A DNA stretch of 64,000 nucleotides from an uncultured Lachnospiraceae bacterium (lineage in GTDB: Bacteria > Bacillota > Clostridia > Lachnospirales > Lachnospiraceae), in the NCBI GenBank assembly GCA_947172645.1, contig CAMWBY010000007.1, positions 124,001 to 188,000 of the forward strand, in the 5' to 3' direction. Position numbers and translations under genes: made by a program. The notes under the pieces are model-generated. The model saw nothing but the letters and a program-made list of their open reading frames with translations, was not told the DNA's origin and ran no database searches. Below are positions 26,756 to 36,699 of this stretch, one piece after another (position 1 is the first letter of the stretch; the number at the start of each line of letters is the position of its first letter).

Positions 26756-27244
26756 ATGGGTAAAGGCAGGGTCAGGTTTTACATGGAAAAATTCAAAGAT
26801 AAATTTAAGAAAAATATACAAAGGCTGTGCGAATCATTGGAGATGGCAGTGGCGGTAATCGTGCTCGTCGGGATTGTGATGTCTATTTTCAGCCTTCTCA
26901 GCGATTTTGAGGTGTTTCGCCTGATGCTTGAGGATACGGCCAAGTTCAAGCCGTTTCTGGAGGATATCTTCGTGATTGTGATTGGAATCGAGTTTTTGCA
27001 GATGCTTTGCAGGCCCAATTCGGATAACATTATGGAGATTCTGATTTTTCTGGTGGCGCGGCACATGATTGTGGGAGATACGACATCCTTCGAGGACTTT
27101 ATCTCCGTCATCAGCGTTGGACTTTTGTGCGTGCTGCGCAGGTATTTGCATGTGACGAAAGAGAAGGAAAGAGAGCGCATAAAAGCGTGCGCACAGACGA
27201 AGGATGATGCGCAGGAGGAAGAGGGGGCGGAGCCGTCCCTCTGA
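26756..27244 (+). CDS. PsiE-family (phosphate-starvation-inducible E-like) membrane protein
   Basis: 162 residues with about four hydrophobic segments. The family core is FLEDIFVIVIGIEFLQMLC followed by IMEILIFLVARHMIV, and a basic C-terminal tail follows a last short helix. PsiE was named for induction by phosphate starvation in E. coli; its biochemical role is unknown. An alternative ATG at 26783 (MEKFKDKFKK) is in frame. Upstream lie a plausible promoter and a structured leader. The C-terminal 30 residues are highly charged (KEKERERIKA, DDAQEEEGAE). Confidence 0.8.
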   Translation: MGKGRVRFYMEKFKDKFKKNIQRLCESLEMAVAVIVLVGIVMSIFSLLSDFEVFRLMLEDTAKFKPFLEDIFVIVIGIEFLQMLCRPNSDNIMEILIFLVARHMIVGDTTSFEDFISVISVGLLCVLRRYLHVTKEKERERIKACAQTKDDAQEEEGAEPSL

Positions 27245-27296
27245 TTCTTTGTCAGCGCTCTCCTCGCAAGCGGACTTGTTCGCTTTTTTAACTTAA

Positions 27297-28313
27297 CTAT
27301 ACCTCTTTGCTTGCCGGAATCGCTTTCTCCCGCGTCGTTCCGCCATATGCATAAGTGACGGGAAGACAGATAAGGGGCGGTTTTACAAGGGTATTTTCCC
27401 GCAGAAGAAGGTCGACGCACATTTCGGCCATTTCCGGCACGGGCTGTACGATGGTGGAGCAGTGGTAGTCTGTGTTGCCGAAAGCCCGTATGCCGTCGAA
27501 ACCGATTAGCTGTACATCCTCAGGCACCCTTTGTCGCAGCCGGCGCAGCATGTCCTGAGTCAGATAGGCAAGACGGTCCGTCACGCAGAAGATGCCGTCG
27601 AAAGTCAATCTGCCGCCGGCCATATGTTCTGACAGAAATTGTTCAAATTCTTCGAAGGAATCCCCGTCATTCAATATTTTCATCTCATAGGACAGACCGC
27701 GAGAAAGGCAGCCGTTTTCAAAACCTGCCTTTCTTTTATTGGGCTCATTGGCAAGGGAGGAGCCGCTTCGCAAAAAAGCCACATGTTTGCAGCCTAAGTC
27801 GGCGAGTTTTTCGGCGGCAAGCTGCCCTCCGGCGAAATTGTCACAGGCGACGCAGGGAATGTTAGAACCCATGGAGCGGTCAATAGCGACGAAAGGCGTA
27901 TTCTCTTCGACAACGAGGGAAGGGTTATAAGTCAGGCCGATAATGCCGTCCACTTTATTGTTCTGCGCCATCAGGATATATTCCTGTTCCTGCCTGGGGT
28001 CAAAATCAGTGGCGCATAACAGCATCTTGTAGCGCCTTTTCATAAGCGCGGTGTTGATATAATAAGTAAGCGCGGCAAAAAAAGGGTCTATCGTGTTGGG
28101 AATCAAGAGGGCTACCGTGTATGTCTTATTGGCCTTGAGTCCCTGCGCGTAACTGTTAACCTGATAGTTTAGTTTTTGTATAGCGTTTTCCACGCGGATT
28201 CTGTAAGAATCGCCTACAGGCAGGCCGTTGACTACTTTGGATACTGTACCAAGCGCAACGCCCGCCTCTCTTGCAACATCTTTCATTGTCGGTGTAGAAA
28301 TTTCTTTTTTCAT
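27297..28313 (-). CDS. LacI-family transcriptional regulator of the GH32 / importer locus
   Basis: 338 residues. The N-terminal helix-turn-helix is MKDVAREAGVALGTVSKVVNG, followed by the hinge helix (IQKLNYQVNSYAQGLKANKT) and a periplasmic-binding-like sugar domain (VALLIPNTIDPFFAAL to the C-terminus). The start at 28313 has GGGGGATT at a proper distance; the in-frame ATG at 28331 does not. It is divergent from the importer operon beginning at 28737. Two palindromic AACGTT sites in the shared 423-bp region are its probable operators. It should repress the operon until its sugar ligand binds. Confidence 0.9.
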   Translation of the reverse strand: MKKEISTPTMKDVAREAGVALGTVSKVVNGLPVGDSYRIRVENAIQKLNYQVNSYAQGLKANKTYTVALLIPNTIDPFFAALTYYINTALMKRRYKMLLCATDFDPRQEQEYILMAQNNKVDGIIGLTYNPSLVVEENTPFVAIDRSMGSNIPCVACDNFAGGQLAAEKLADLGCKHVAFLRSGSSLANEPNKRKAGFENGCLSRGLSYEMKILNDGDSFEEFEQFLSEHMAGGRLTFDGIFCVTDRLAYLTQDMLRRLRQRVPEDVQLIGFDGIRAFGNTDYHCSTIVQPVPEMAEMCVDLLLRENTLVKPPLICLPVTYAYGGTTREKAIPASKEV

Positions 28314-28736
28314 AGCACAGTAATCCCCCATTCATGCCAAAAAATATTGTGAAATGAATCATGAAACAATATGAAACAAAATGAAAACATGACACATCCC
28401 ATATCCGATTATGAGGCGGTTGGAATAATATTGAAAGATTAAAATACCGCATATCGGATTTTATGCAGCTATTATAATGCAAAAAGTAGTGGATGTAAAG
28501 AACAAAAAACATACTGAATGAAACGTTACATGAAAATAGTATGTGAATAAATAACAAAAATACACAATATTTTTTATAAGAAATAACAGAAATTATTGCT
28601 TTTGACAATGAAAAACACAATTAATATTGACCGTCAAGAGAAAATGGTGATAATATAATTTTAATAACAAATAACGTTTCACGCACGTAGCTAACCAGAG
28701 CGCAGAATGTGTGAAGAAGAGAAGGGAGATAGGATT
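28314..28736. promoter_or_regulatory. Divergent regulatory region with promoter and two LacI-type operators
   Basis: This 423-bp AT-rich stretch has no gene. TTGACC (28627-28632) and TAATAT (28651-28656), 18 bp apart, form a promoter for the plus-strand operon. TGAAACGTTACA (28519-28530) and ATAACGTTTCAC (28671-28682) share the AACGTT core expected for LacI-family operators, one upstream of and one just downstream of the promoter. That spacing of about 150 bp would allow looping. The segment near 28355-28390 has repeated ATGAAAC units of unknown meaning. Confidence 0.65.
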
Positions 28737-29681
28737 ATGAGTAGAAGTAAGACGGCGGTTGCCTGCCCGGCGCTTAAGCCGAGGGGTAAATCGTTAAAGA
28801 GGCGGTTACTGGACAACTGGCAGCTGTATCTGATGCTGTTGGTTCCGGTGGTGTTGACAATTATCTATAAGTACATACCGATGTATGGCATCCAGATTGC
28901 ATTCAGGGATTACAAAGCCAGCAAAGGATTTATGGGAAGCGAATGGGTTGGCCTGGAATGGTTTAAACGGTTTTTCAGCGCACCCACATTTGGCCGTATG
29001 ATGAAAAACACGGTGCTTCTCAGTTTCTACAGTTTGCTGTGGGGGTTCCCGATTCCCATCATTCTTGCCCTTATGATGAACCAGTTACGGTTCCGCCGTT
29101 TTAAAAGAGTGACCCAGACGGTGCTCTATGCGCCGCATTTTATCTCCACAATGGTTATCTGCGGTATGATTCGTATTTTCTTAAGTCCGTCAGGCGGTTT
29201 AATCAACTTGATTGCAGGAACTTCCATAGACTTTCTGACGGAGTCGTCCGCATTCAGGACAATTTACATTGCCTCTGGAATCTGGCAGGATGCAGGCTGG
29301 GGCATCATTGTTTACATGGCTACGCTGTCCAATATAGATACTTCGCTGTATGAAGCGGCGAAAGTAGACGGCGCGTCTTTGTTCCAGAGAATCATCCATA
29401 TTGATATACCGGAGCTGACTTCGATTATGGTGCTGAATCTGATTATGAGCGCGGGAGGGCTTATGAATGTAGGCTTCGAGAAAGTGTGGCTCTTGCAGAC
29501 AGATTTGAACAAGGCGACGAGCGATGTGATTGCTGTTTACGTTTACCAACAGGGTATTGAACATGCGAAATATAGCTACTCTACGGCGGTGGGATTGTTT
29601 AATACGGTAATCAACATTATTCTGCTGTTTGCGGTGAATAAGATAGCCGGTAAAATATCGGAAGACACGAGTTTTATATAG
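28737..29681 (+). CDS. ABC sugar transporter permease, LplB type
   Basis: 314 residues with six membrane helices. An early YKYIPMYGIQIAFRDY motif is typical of LplB-like permeases, and the EAA loop that contacts the ATPase is YEAAKVDGASLFQRIIHIDIPEL. GAAGGGAG before the ATG at 28737 sets the start. It forms the importer with the permease 10 bp downstream and the lipoprotein after that. No ATPase gene is present, as is normal for this class, which uses a shared MsmK-type ATPase encoded elsewhere. Confidence 0.92.
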   Translation: MSRSKTAVACPALKPRGKSLKRRLLDNWQLYLMLLVPVVLTIIYKYIPMYGIQIAFRDYKASKGFMGSEWVGLEWFKRFFSAPTFGRMMKNTVLLSFYSLLWGFPIPIILALMMNQLRFRRFKRVTQTVLYAPHFISTMVICGMIRIFLSPSGGLINLIAGTSIDFLTESSAFRTIYIASGIWQDAGWGIIVYMATLSNIDTSLYEAAKVDGASLFQRIIHIDIPELTSIMVLNLIMSAGGLMNVGFEKVWLLQTDLNKATSDVIAVYVYQQGIEHAKYSYSTAVGLFNTVINIILLFAVNKIAGKISEDTSFI

Positions 29682-29691
29682 GAGGTGCTGT

Positions 29692-30600
29692 ATGAGAGCG
29701 AATACAAAATCGGGAAAATTGACAGGGTTTTCCGAAAGAAGCAGTGACGTCATTCTGGTGGCGCTTTGCGTTGTCATCTTGTTTATTGTTGCTTATCCAT
29801 TGTACTATGTACTGATTGCTTCCGTGTCGGACCCATATGATGTATATGCGGGAAAAACATTTCTGCTGCCAAGCCAGTTTACATTGGAAGGTTATAAGTC
29901 GGTATTTGCGGACCCAAATATTATAGTCGGCCTTATCAACAGTTTTAAGTACACCATTATCGGTACGGTGTTTTCTGTCGTCGTGCTTTATCTGTCAGCT
30001 TATCCTTTGAGCGTGAAGGATTTGCCGGGCAGGAAGTTTATCAGTATTTTCTTTATTATAACGATGTATTTCGGCGGCGGCATGGTGCCTACTTATCTGG
30101 TGGTCAAGAATACCGGCCTGATTAATAGTATGTGGGCGCTTTTCCTTCCGGGCGGCGTGGCGGTCGGGAATATGATTATCGTGAGGAATTTCTTCGAGAA
30201 CAGCATACCGAAAGCAATGATAGAAGCGGCCAATATAGACGGCGCTTCCAAATGGACGACGTTTATCAAGATTGTGGTGCCTTTAAGCCGTTCCATTATG
30301 GCCGTTATGGTGGTGTTTAGTATGGTTGCATACTGGAACGACTGGTTTACGGCGATGATTTATCTGCCTTCGCCGAAGAATGCCCCGCTCCCGCTCGTGT
30401 TGAGGAATATTCTGATTAAGAGCTCGGCCAGCGCCAGCCAGGCAAGTACCATATCGGGCGGCTTTGCAGAACTGAATAAAATGACGGAGATGATTAAGTT
30501 TTCATCTATTATCATAGCGGCTTTACCGATGCTAATTATTTATCCGTTTGTACAGAAGTATTTTGAAAAAGGATTTATGGCCGGTGCGGTGAAGGGTTGA
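29692..30600 (+). CDS. ABC sugar transporter permease, YtcP/LplC type
   Basis: 302 residues with six membrane helices. The features VAYPLYYVLIASVSDPYDVYAGK near the N-terminus and the EAA loop IEAANIDGASKWTTFIKIVVPLS are those of the second permease of LplABC-type oligosaccharide importers. AGGAGGTGCTGT before the ATG is a very strong ribosome binding site. It ends KGFMAGAVKG, the classic C-terminus of this family. Confidence 0.93.
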   Translation: MRANTKSGKLTGFSERSSDVILVALCVVILFIVAYPLYYVLIASVSDPYDVYAGKTFLLPSQFTLEGYKSVFADPNIIVGLINSFKYTIIGTVFSVVVLYLSAYPLSVKDLPGRKFISIFFIITMYFGGGMVPTYLVVKNTGLINSMWALFLPGGVAVGNMIIVRNFFENSIPKAMIEAANIDGASKWTTFIKIVVPLSRSIMAVMVVFSMVAYWNDWFTAMIYLPSPKNAPLPLVLRNILIKSSASASQASTISGGFAELNKMTEMIKFSSIIIAALPMLIIYPFVQKYFEKGFMAGAVKG

Positions 30601-30621
30601 CCGCGGAAAGGATTTGATACG

Positions 30622-32319
30622 ATGAGAGAGTGGAGAGGTTGTTTTAATAGGAAGAAAATAGAGGCTAGCCTGGTTGTGGCGGCTGTTGCGCTGTCAGCGG
30701 CGGCCTGCGGGAATAAAGATTTCGGGCATCATGAAAAGGGTGTGGCGAACCCGGATACTTCCCAGACACAGTTTGCCATCATGGGCGCCCAGAGCGCGCT
30801 GAGTCCAGGATATGATGACAATGAGGTCTTAAATAAGCTTCAGGAGGATGCAGGAATCGGCATCGACTGGACGACCATGAGCGAGTCTTTGGCTGAACAG
30901 GTTAATATCCGTATTGCGGGAGAAGAACTTCCGGATGCTTTTATGGGGGTAGGGTTTAGCAATTATGATATCTCCCGCTACGGGGATGACGGGACTTTTA
31001 TCGATTTGACCCCATATCTGACGGAGGAATATATGCCGAACCTGAGTAAAATCCTGGAAGAAAACCCCGATATCAGAAGCGCCATTACGATGGATGACGG
31101 ATACATATACGGACTTCCGGCAGGGGAACGGATGGGAACGGCGGGTGTCGGCGCGGCGGAGGATTACAGTATCTATTCCATCCCGCAGTTTTCCATGATT
31201 AATAAGGCGTGGTTGGACGACCTGGGATTGGAAGTGCCCTCCACGCTGGATGAACTCCATACGGCGTTGAAGGCGTTCAAAGACAATGATATGAGCGCCA
31301 AATATTATGGAAATGTGCCCGGAAGCACGATTCCTATGAGCACGGGGTTTGACCAGTGGTGTTGGGGCCAGAATATTTTCTATGCAGGTTTTGGATTCAC
31401 CAACTGGCCCAACGACGTCTGCAACGACCTGGCGCTTGACGGCGACGGCCAAGTGAAATTTATGTGTGTGACTGACCAGTACCGGGATGCCGTTACTTAT
31501 TTCCATGACTGGTATGCGGAAGGGCTGATGGATTTGGAAATGTTCAGCCAGACTGATACACAGTTGATATCCAAGTGCTCCCAGGGTTATGTGGGCGTCT
31601 CTACATGGTGGTATATTGAAGAGCTGATGGGCGACTATGCAAAAGATTATGTATTCCTCCCTATCCTTGACGGGCCGGATGGAACTCACAATGTGACAAT
31701 CCGTACCGGTGGCGGAATCAACAGCGGACAGCTCAATATCACGAAGGCGTGTAAAAGCCCGGCTAACCTGCTGAAATTCTTCGATATGTGGTATGAACCG
31801 GAAAATGTTATGCAGCTCCAGTATGGCCCTGTCGGCACATACTTTACACAGAAGAATGAAGACGGCGTTTGGCTGAGCATCTCCGATGAAGAAAGCCGTA
31901 CAAAGTACGGGAAGAGCTCCGGGGAGCTGAAAGGCGAATGTGAAGTGGCAGGCCCGAAACTTATTTTAAGTGATTATTACAGAACCACTTTCAGGATGGA
32001 AGACCGTGCCATTGAGCGACTCACCGACCTCTATGATTTTTGGATGCCTTATGTGGATGATACCGCTACTTATCCGGTAGACTGCGTCTTTACAGGAAGG
32101 GAACTTGATGATATCGACTGGTACAAGGCGAATTTTGAGAGCGCGGTGTCCGAGCAGGAAGGACTGTGGTTAAAAAACGGCGGGCCGACCGATGAAGAAT
32201 GGGACGCATATGTGAAGCATCTGAGGGATAAGTGCGGTATGGATAAACTTCTTACGGTATATCAGAATGCATATAACCGCTATGCGGGAAAGGAAGTAAA
32301 AAATATGAAAACAGAATAG
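30622..32319 (+). CDS. Extracellular sugar-binding lipoprotein, LplA type
   Basis: 565 residues. A signal peptide ends in a lipobox (ALSAAAC, Cys near residue 29), so the protein is lipid-anchored outside the membrane. The length and aromatic-rich ligand domain (FDQWCWGQNIFYAGFGFTNWP) match the large binding proteins of LplABC importers. Context with a GH32 enzyme suggests binding of fructose-containing oligosaccharides such as kestose or raffinose-type sugars; the exact ligand is inference. It follows the second permease by 21 bp. Confidence 0.88.
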   Translation: MREWRGCFNRKKIEASLVVAAVALSAAACGNKDFGHHEKGVANPDTSQTQFAIMGAQSALSPGYDDNEVLNKLQEDAGIGIDWTTMSESLAEQVNIRIAGEELPDAFMGVGFSNYDISRYGDDGTFIDLTPYLTEEYMPNLSKILEENPDIRSAITMDDGYIYGLPAGERMGTAGVGAAEDYSIYSIPQFSMINKAWLDDLGLEVPSTLDELHTALKAFKDNDMSAKYYGNVPGSTIPMSTGFDQWCWGQNIFYAGFGFTNWPNDVCNDLALDGDGQVKFMCVTDQYRDAVTYFHDWYAEGLMDLEMFSQTDTQLISKCSQGYVGVSTWWYIEELMGDYAKDYVFLPILDGPDGTHNVTIRTGGGINSGQLNITKACKSPANLLKFFDMWYEPENVMQLQYGPVGTYFTQKNEDGVWLSISDEESRTKYGKSSGELKGECEVAGPKLILSDYYRTTFRMEDRAIERLTDLYDFWMPYVDDTATYPVDCVFTGRELDDIDWYKANFESAVSEQEGLWLKNGGPTDEEWDAYVKHLRDKCGMDKLLTVYQNAYNRYAGKEVKNMKTE

Positions 32320-32463
32320 AAAAATGTGGTATCAATGTCAAGTTTACGTTATGATATGGGTAATATAGACGGACGGTAAACGGCGGTCAAGGTGATTTCG
32401 TGGAAAGAATAATGGTTTCCTTGACGGTAAGCGTTATCGGTTGTCGGAATAATTATAGAAGAA

Positions 32464-33960
32464 ATGAGGTGTCTTATGATAAGCCAGACATTGCGTGACG
32501 CAAGAAAATATGAAGAGACGATGGAAAAGAAAATTGGCCGGGATGATAAACCGGATTTCCATCTTTCCACCAGGGTGGGGTGGATGAATGACCCCAACGG
32601 GTTCTCCTATTATAACGGGGAATATCACATGTTTTACCAGTATCACCCCTACGATTCCCATTGGGGGCCGATGCACTGGGGCCATGCGGTGAGCGCAGAT
32701 TTGCTGCGCTGGAAGTACCTCCCGGCAGCCCTTGCGCCCGATACGGAGTATGACAGGGACGGCTGTTTCTCGGGCAGCGCGGTTGTTCTTCCGGATGGAC
32801 GGCATATGCTGTTGTATACGGGAGTGGCCAAAGAAACCCAGCCGGACGGAAGTATGCGGGAAGTGCAGACCCAGTGCGTTGCGGTAGGCGACGGAATGGA
32901 TTATGAGAAATACGCGGGCAATCCGGTGATTACGGAGAAGGATTTGCCGGAGGGAAGCAGCAGGTTTGATTTCAGGGACCCTAAGATTTGGCAAAAACCC
33001 GACGGTTCCTACCGGTGCGTGGCGGGTAACTGTACGGAGGAGGGCGACGGAAGGATTCTCCTCTACAGCAGCCCGGACGGTATAAACTGGAAGTATGAGA
33101 AGATATTGGCGGCTAATCATATGCGTTTTGGACGGATGTGGGAGTGCCCTGATTTCTTTGTTTTGGACGGTAAAGGCGTTCTGATTACCAGTCCCCAGGA
33201 CATGTTCCCGCAAGGATTTGAGTACCATAATGGGAACGGCACGCTCTGCCTGATTGGCGCTTATGATGATGCGACGGAAACTTTTACGGAAGAAGGAAAC
33301 CAGGCGATTGATTATGGAATCGATTTCTATGCGCCCCAGACGGTTCTTGCGCCGGACGGCAGAAGAATTATGATTGGCTGGATGCAGAACTGGGATACCT
33401 GTAACTTGCATACGCCGGCCCAACCCTGGCTCGGGCAGATGACATTGCCCAGGGAACTTTCCGTACATAACGGACGTTTGTACCAGAAACCGATACGGGA
33501 ACTGGACGACATGCATGGCAAGGAAGTGCGGCATGAGAATGTGACTTTTACAGACGTCATCAGACTTGCGGGCGTGGAGGGACGTAAAGTGGATATGGAA
33601 CTGTCCATCCGCCCCGGGGATGCGCAGAATATCTACCGGAAGTTTGCGGTCAGGTTTGCCCAGGACGATACTTGCCATACATCCATCAGCTTTAGGCCCT
33701 ATGAGTCGATTGTCAAGGTAGACCGGAAGTTTTCCGGTTCCAGAAGGGCGATTATCCATCAGCGGCGGTGCCTTGTCAACAGTGAGGGCGGCGTGCTTAA
33801 GATGCGCATAATCTTGGATAAATTCAGCGTGGAGGCGTTTGTCAACGACGGGGAACATGTGCTCACCGCAACTTTTTACACAGACCTTGCGGCGGACGGA
33901 ATTTCCTTCTATGCGGATGGAAGTGTGACCATGGATATTGTAAAATATGAAATAAAATAA
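32464..33960 (+). CDS. GH32 beta-fructofuranosidase (sucrose / fructo-oligosaccharide hydrolase)
   Basis: 498 residues. The three GH32 catalytic motifs are present: WMNDPNG with nucleophile D43, FRDP with transition-state stabiliser D172, and WECPD with acid/base E227. A five-bladed propeller is followed by a beta-sandwich from about 345 (DIVKYEIK end). There is no signal peptide, so it acts in the cytoplasm on imported sugar, releasing fructose. It is the last gene of the LacI-controlled operon, 144 bp after the binding protein, with a hairpin (TCAAGG...CCTTGA near 32387-32436) in the gap. Confidence 0.92.
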   Translation: MRCLMISQTLRDARKYEETMEKKIGRDDKPDFHLSTRVGWMNDPNGFSYYNGEYHMFYQYHPYDSHWGPMHWGHAVSADLLRWKYLPAALAPDTEYDRDGCFSGSAVVLPDGRHMLLYTGVAKETQPDGSMREVQTQCVAVGDGMDYEKYAGNPVITEKDLPEGSSRFDFRDPKIWQKPDGSYRCVAGNCTEEGDGRILLYSSPDGINWKYEKILAANHMRFGRMWECPDFFVLDGKGVLITSPQDMFPQGFEYHNGNGTLCLIGAYDDATETFTEEGNQAIDYGIDFYAPQTVLAPDGRRIMIGWMQNWDTCNLHTPAQPWLGQMTLPRELSVHNGRLYQKPIRELDDMHGKEVRHENVTFTDVIRLAGVEGRKVDMELSIRPGDAQNIYRKFAVRFAQDDTCHTSISFRPYESIVKVDRKFSGSRRAIIHQRRCLVNSEGGVLKMRIILDKFSVEAFVNDGEHVLTATFYTDLAADGISFYADGSVTMDIVKYEIK

Positions 33961-33966
33961 AGAAAG

Positions 33967-33998
33967 AATACCCCGCCAAAAGCTGCGGGGTATTATTC
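33967..33998 (+). terminator. Rho-independent terminator of the GH32 operon
   Basis: AATACCCCGC (33967-33976) and GCGGGGTATT (33985-33994) form a perfect 10-bp stem; the tail is ATTCTAT, so the U tract is weak. Confidence 0.8.
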
Positions 33999-34048
33999 TA
34001 TAGGAAAGTTCTCGGTTTATTCGAGTCCGCGAAGTGGAACTCGCAAAG

Positions 34049-34068
34049 TTAATTTGCGAAGCAAATTT
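34049..34068 (-). terminator. Hairpin after the GH4 gene
   Basis: On the minus strand AATTTGCTTCGCAAATT forms a short stem with a tight loop just after the melA stop. The following T tract is poor, so termination would be weak. Confidence 0.4.
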
Positions 34069-34075
34069 ACTTTTT

Positions 34076-35557
34076 TTACTTTACGTTCTCTTTCGCAGCG
34101 GCGGAAGCCATCGCCCTGTACTTCTCTTTCTCCGCGGCCATCTCTTCCACGGTCTTCGTCTTTAAGGTGAAGCCTTTTACCGGACGGTAGGGCACGGTCT
34201 TGTTTTCCAGACGTTTTTTCGCACCTTCGATTACATCCGCATACTGGGGCAGCCATGTCTCGCCTGCCACAAGCATCTCGTCAACCATCTGCTTGATTTC
34301 ATCGGGCGTACATACGGCGCCTGTCAGAGGGTCCATCATGGCAGCCTGGCGTAACAGGGTCAAATCCGCATGGACGGCGGCTTCCACGGCAAGCTTCTGA
34401 ACCCATACGCTCTGGGAGCAGATAGCGGCGCATCCTAAAGGCAGGTCACCTACCTTGGGAACGGATATGCCGTTGTAGTCCACATAGCAGGGAACTTCCA
34501 CAACGCACTCGTCCGGGAGATTGGTGATGGCGCCTTCGTTCATGATGTTAAAGCATCCCCTGTATACCCGTCCGGTCTCCAGACCTTCGATGATATAACT
34601 GCCGTGTTCACTAGAGCGGGTTTCCGGGGAGTATTTCTTGGCAGGCTCCTTGAGCCAGTTGGGGAAGTCTGTCTCGAACCAGTTGCGGCTCTCCTTGCAG
34701 ACGCGCAGGTATCCGGCTGTCTCACCCTGAATCCAGTTGCTGTAATTAATCCATTTCTCCATATCCTCGGGGCGTTTCCTGTACCACATCAGGTATTCGG
34801 AGAGATGGCCGTTGGATTCGGTGGAGTAATAGCCGAAGTTTTCCATCACATCCAGACGGATATTCTCGTCCTTGGCAAAGTCCGCCTTTTTCATAAGCTC
34901 ATAAAGCTCGCCCGTGCGCTCCACACCGTCTGTCTTGACGCTGATATACCATGTCTGGTGGTTTAAGCCTGCGCAGATGATGTCCACGTCTTTCTTATCC
35001 CTGCCGAGCGCTTTTGCTATCTGTTCATGTCCGTGCTGTACGCCGTGGCACAGGCCGTAGGTTTTTACTTTGCCGTATTTGTTACATGCCCAGGTCAGCA
35101 TTGCGTTGGGATTGGAGTAGTTGAGCATGATACAGCCGGGAGCGGCCACTTCCCTGATGTCCTTACAGAAAGAAAGCAGGGCGGGGATGCCGCGCTGTCC
35201 GTACATAATGCCGCCGATGCATAGCGTGTCGCCGACGCACTGGTCAACGCCGTATTTTAACGGAATTTCCACATCCGTTGCGAAGGCTTCCAACATACCG
35301 ATTCTGACACAGTTGATGACGTATTTTGCGTCCTTGAACGCTTCCCTTCTGTCTAAGGTTGCGTGGATTTTGATGTTCAGGCCATTCTCGTCGATGTCTC
35401 TCTGGCAAAGCTGCGTTACCATGCGCAGGTTGTCTTCGTTAATGTCCGTGAACGCTACCTCGATGTCGTGAAATTCCGGCACGGACAGGATGTCCGTCAG
35501 AAGGCCCCTGGTGAAGCCAATGCTCCCCGCGCCAATAAATGCTACTTTAAATGACAT
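34076..35557 (-). CDS. melA: GH4 alpha-galactosidase (NAD- and Mn-dependent, MelA type)
   Basis: 493 residues. The N-terminal nucleotide-binding motif is IGAGSIGFTRGLL. Metal- and substrate-site parts are NYSNPNAMLTW, LCHGVQHG (Cys and His metal ligands) and ICAGLNHQTWYI. GH4 enzymes use NAD+ and a divalent metal in an oxidation-elimination mechanism, cleaving alpha-galactosides such as melibiose in the cytoplasm. AAGGAGGACAATTTT precedes the start. It is divergent from an AraC regulator across a 249-bp region and close to a GH36 enzyme, so the locus has two mechanistically unrelated alpha-galactosidases. Confidence 0.92.
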   Translation of the reverse strand: MSFKVAFIGAGSIGFTRGLLTDILSVPEFHDIEVAFTDINEDNLRMVTQLCQRDIDENGLNIKIHATLDRREAFKDAKYVINCVRIGMLEAFATDVEIPLKYGVDQCVGDTLCIGGIMYGQRGIPALLSFCKDIREVAAPGCIMLNYSNPNAMLTWACNKYGKVKTYGLCHGVQHGHEQIAKALGRDKKDVDIICAGLNHQTWYISVKTDGVERTGELYELMKKADFAKDENIRLDVMENFGYYSTESNGHLSEYLMWYRKRPEDMEKWINYSNWIQGETAGYLRVCKESRNWFETDFPNWLKEPAKKYSPETRSSEHGSYIIEGLETGRVYRGCFNIMNEGAITNLPDECVVEVPCYVDYNGISVPKVGDLPLGCAAICSQSVWVQKLAVEAAVHADLTLLRQAAMMDPLTGAVCTPDEIKQMVDEMLVAGETWLPQYADVIEGAKKRLENKTVPYRPVKGFTLKTKTVEEMAAEKEKYRAMASAAAKENVK

Positions 35558-35806
35558 AAAATTGTCCTCCTTATGTAAAATTTTGATTATTTACCTTTCG
35601 CCTGCCTTGTGATATGCTCAGATAGCTATGAGCCGCATAAGCAGGTTTATGATTCTAATCATAGATAGGGCGCGGGTATTTTGCAATGGTAACTATTTGA
35701 TAAAAAGGGTAAAATTTTGATGTGATAATTGGACGTATGAGAGTAAGACAGCAAAAGATGCATCTCATAAATTGCCATGGCTGATAGCGGAAAGGAAGAG
35801 GAAAAC

Positions 35807-36679
35807 ATGCAGGGAAAAGAAGACATGAAAGATAACTATGCGTTCCATTTTCTGAACGATGTGGAACATCCGGTGGTGCGCTTAAACGCCGTGGGGAAGG
35901 AGCGGTGCAGCACCGGCGCTTACTTCTGGGACAACAGAAACCGCCCGGAATGTTATCTTTTTCAGTATACTTTAAGCGGCAGCGGGACGGTGATGATAGA
36001 CGGGGAGGCGAAAATTGTGGAGAAGGGAACAGGATTTTTCCTGAAGATGCCCGGGCCGGAGCGTTATTATTTTGATGAGGAGAAAAATGAGGCGCCGTGG
36101 GAATTTATCTATATGCTGTTTGAGTGCGGCGCGGCAGAAGAATACTGCCGTTATATCGAGAACCATCTGGGCAGGATGATTACCTTGCCGGTCTACAGCG
36201 GGGCGGTAGAATGGATGTTTGAAATCCATGCCCAGGCCAAGCGTCCTAACCAGAATCCGTTTCTGTTGGGAGGTATGGTTTTTTCCTTCCTGTGCGCTCT
36301 GTGCGGTGTGGGAAAAGAGAAAGAGAAGGCGCAGTCGCCGTTGATTGTCAGCGCAAAAGCCTGTATGGAGGAAGTGTTCAGGCAGCCCGTGGGTATCAGT
36401 GACGTGGCGTCGGCATGCCATGTCAGCCAGAGCCATCTTTCCCGGGAGTTTTATAAGGTGACCGGGGTGAAACCCAGCGAATACATGACGAAGCTGCGCC
36501 TTAAGAAAGCGGTGGATATGTTGGGAAGCACTTCCGTGCAGCTTGCGCAGGTCAGTGAGGAATGTGGATTTTCTTCCGCCAATTATTTCCAGAAAGTCTT
36601 CAAGAAGCATATGGGCATGTCTCCTGCCCAGTTCCGAAAATATGTGAAAAGCGAAGGGTATTCCAGGTTCCAGATATAA
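35807..36679 (+). CDS. AraC-family transcriptional regulator
   Basis: 290 residues. An N-terminal cupin-like sensing domain (residues about 10-150: TLSGSGTVMIDGEAKIVEKG) is followed by the two-helix-turn-helix AraC domain (GISDVASACHVSQSHLSREFYKVTG, then SVQLAQVSEECGFSSANYFQKVFK). GGAAGAGG before the ATG at 35807 is the best site; an in-frame ATG at 35777 has none. It is divergent from GH4 melA and is the probable activator of that gene. Confidence 0.92.
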   Translation: MQGKEDMKDNYAFHFLNDVEHPVVRLNAVGKERCSTGAYFWDNRNRPECYLFQYTLSGSGTVMIDGEAKIVEKGTGFFLKMPGPERYYFDEEKNEAPWEFIYMLFECGAAEEYCRYIENHLGRMITLPVYSGAVEWMFEIHAQAKRPNQNPFLLGGMVFSFLCALCGVGKEKEKAQSPLIVSAKACMEEVFRQPVGISDVASACHVSQSHLSREFYKVTGVKPSEYMTKLRLKKAVDMLGSTSVQLAQVSEECGFSSANYFQKVFKKHMGMSPAQFRKYVKSEGYSRFQI

Positions 36680-36699
36680 CGTGTCAGAGGCGGCTAAAA

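Noticed and set aside
32434..33858. A 474-codon open frame on the minus strand opposite the GH32 gene.
   Set aside because: It is antisense to a clear enzyme, has no family-like motif or ribosome binding site, and has the composition expected of a shadow frame.
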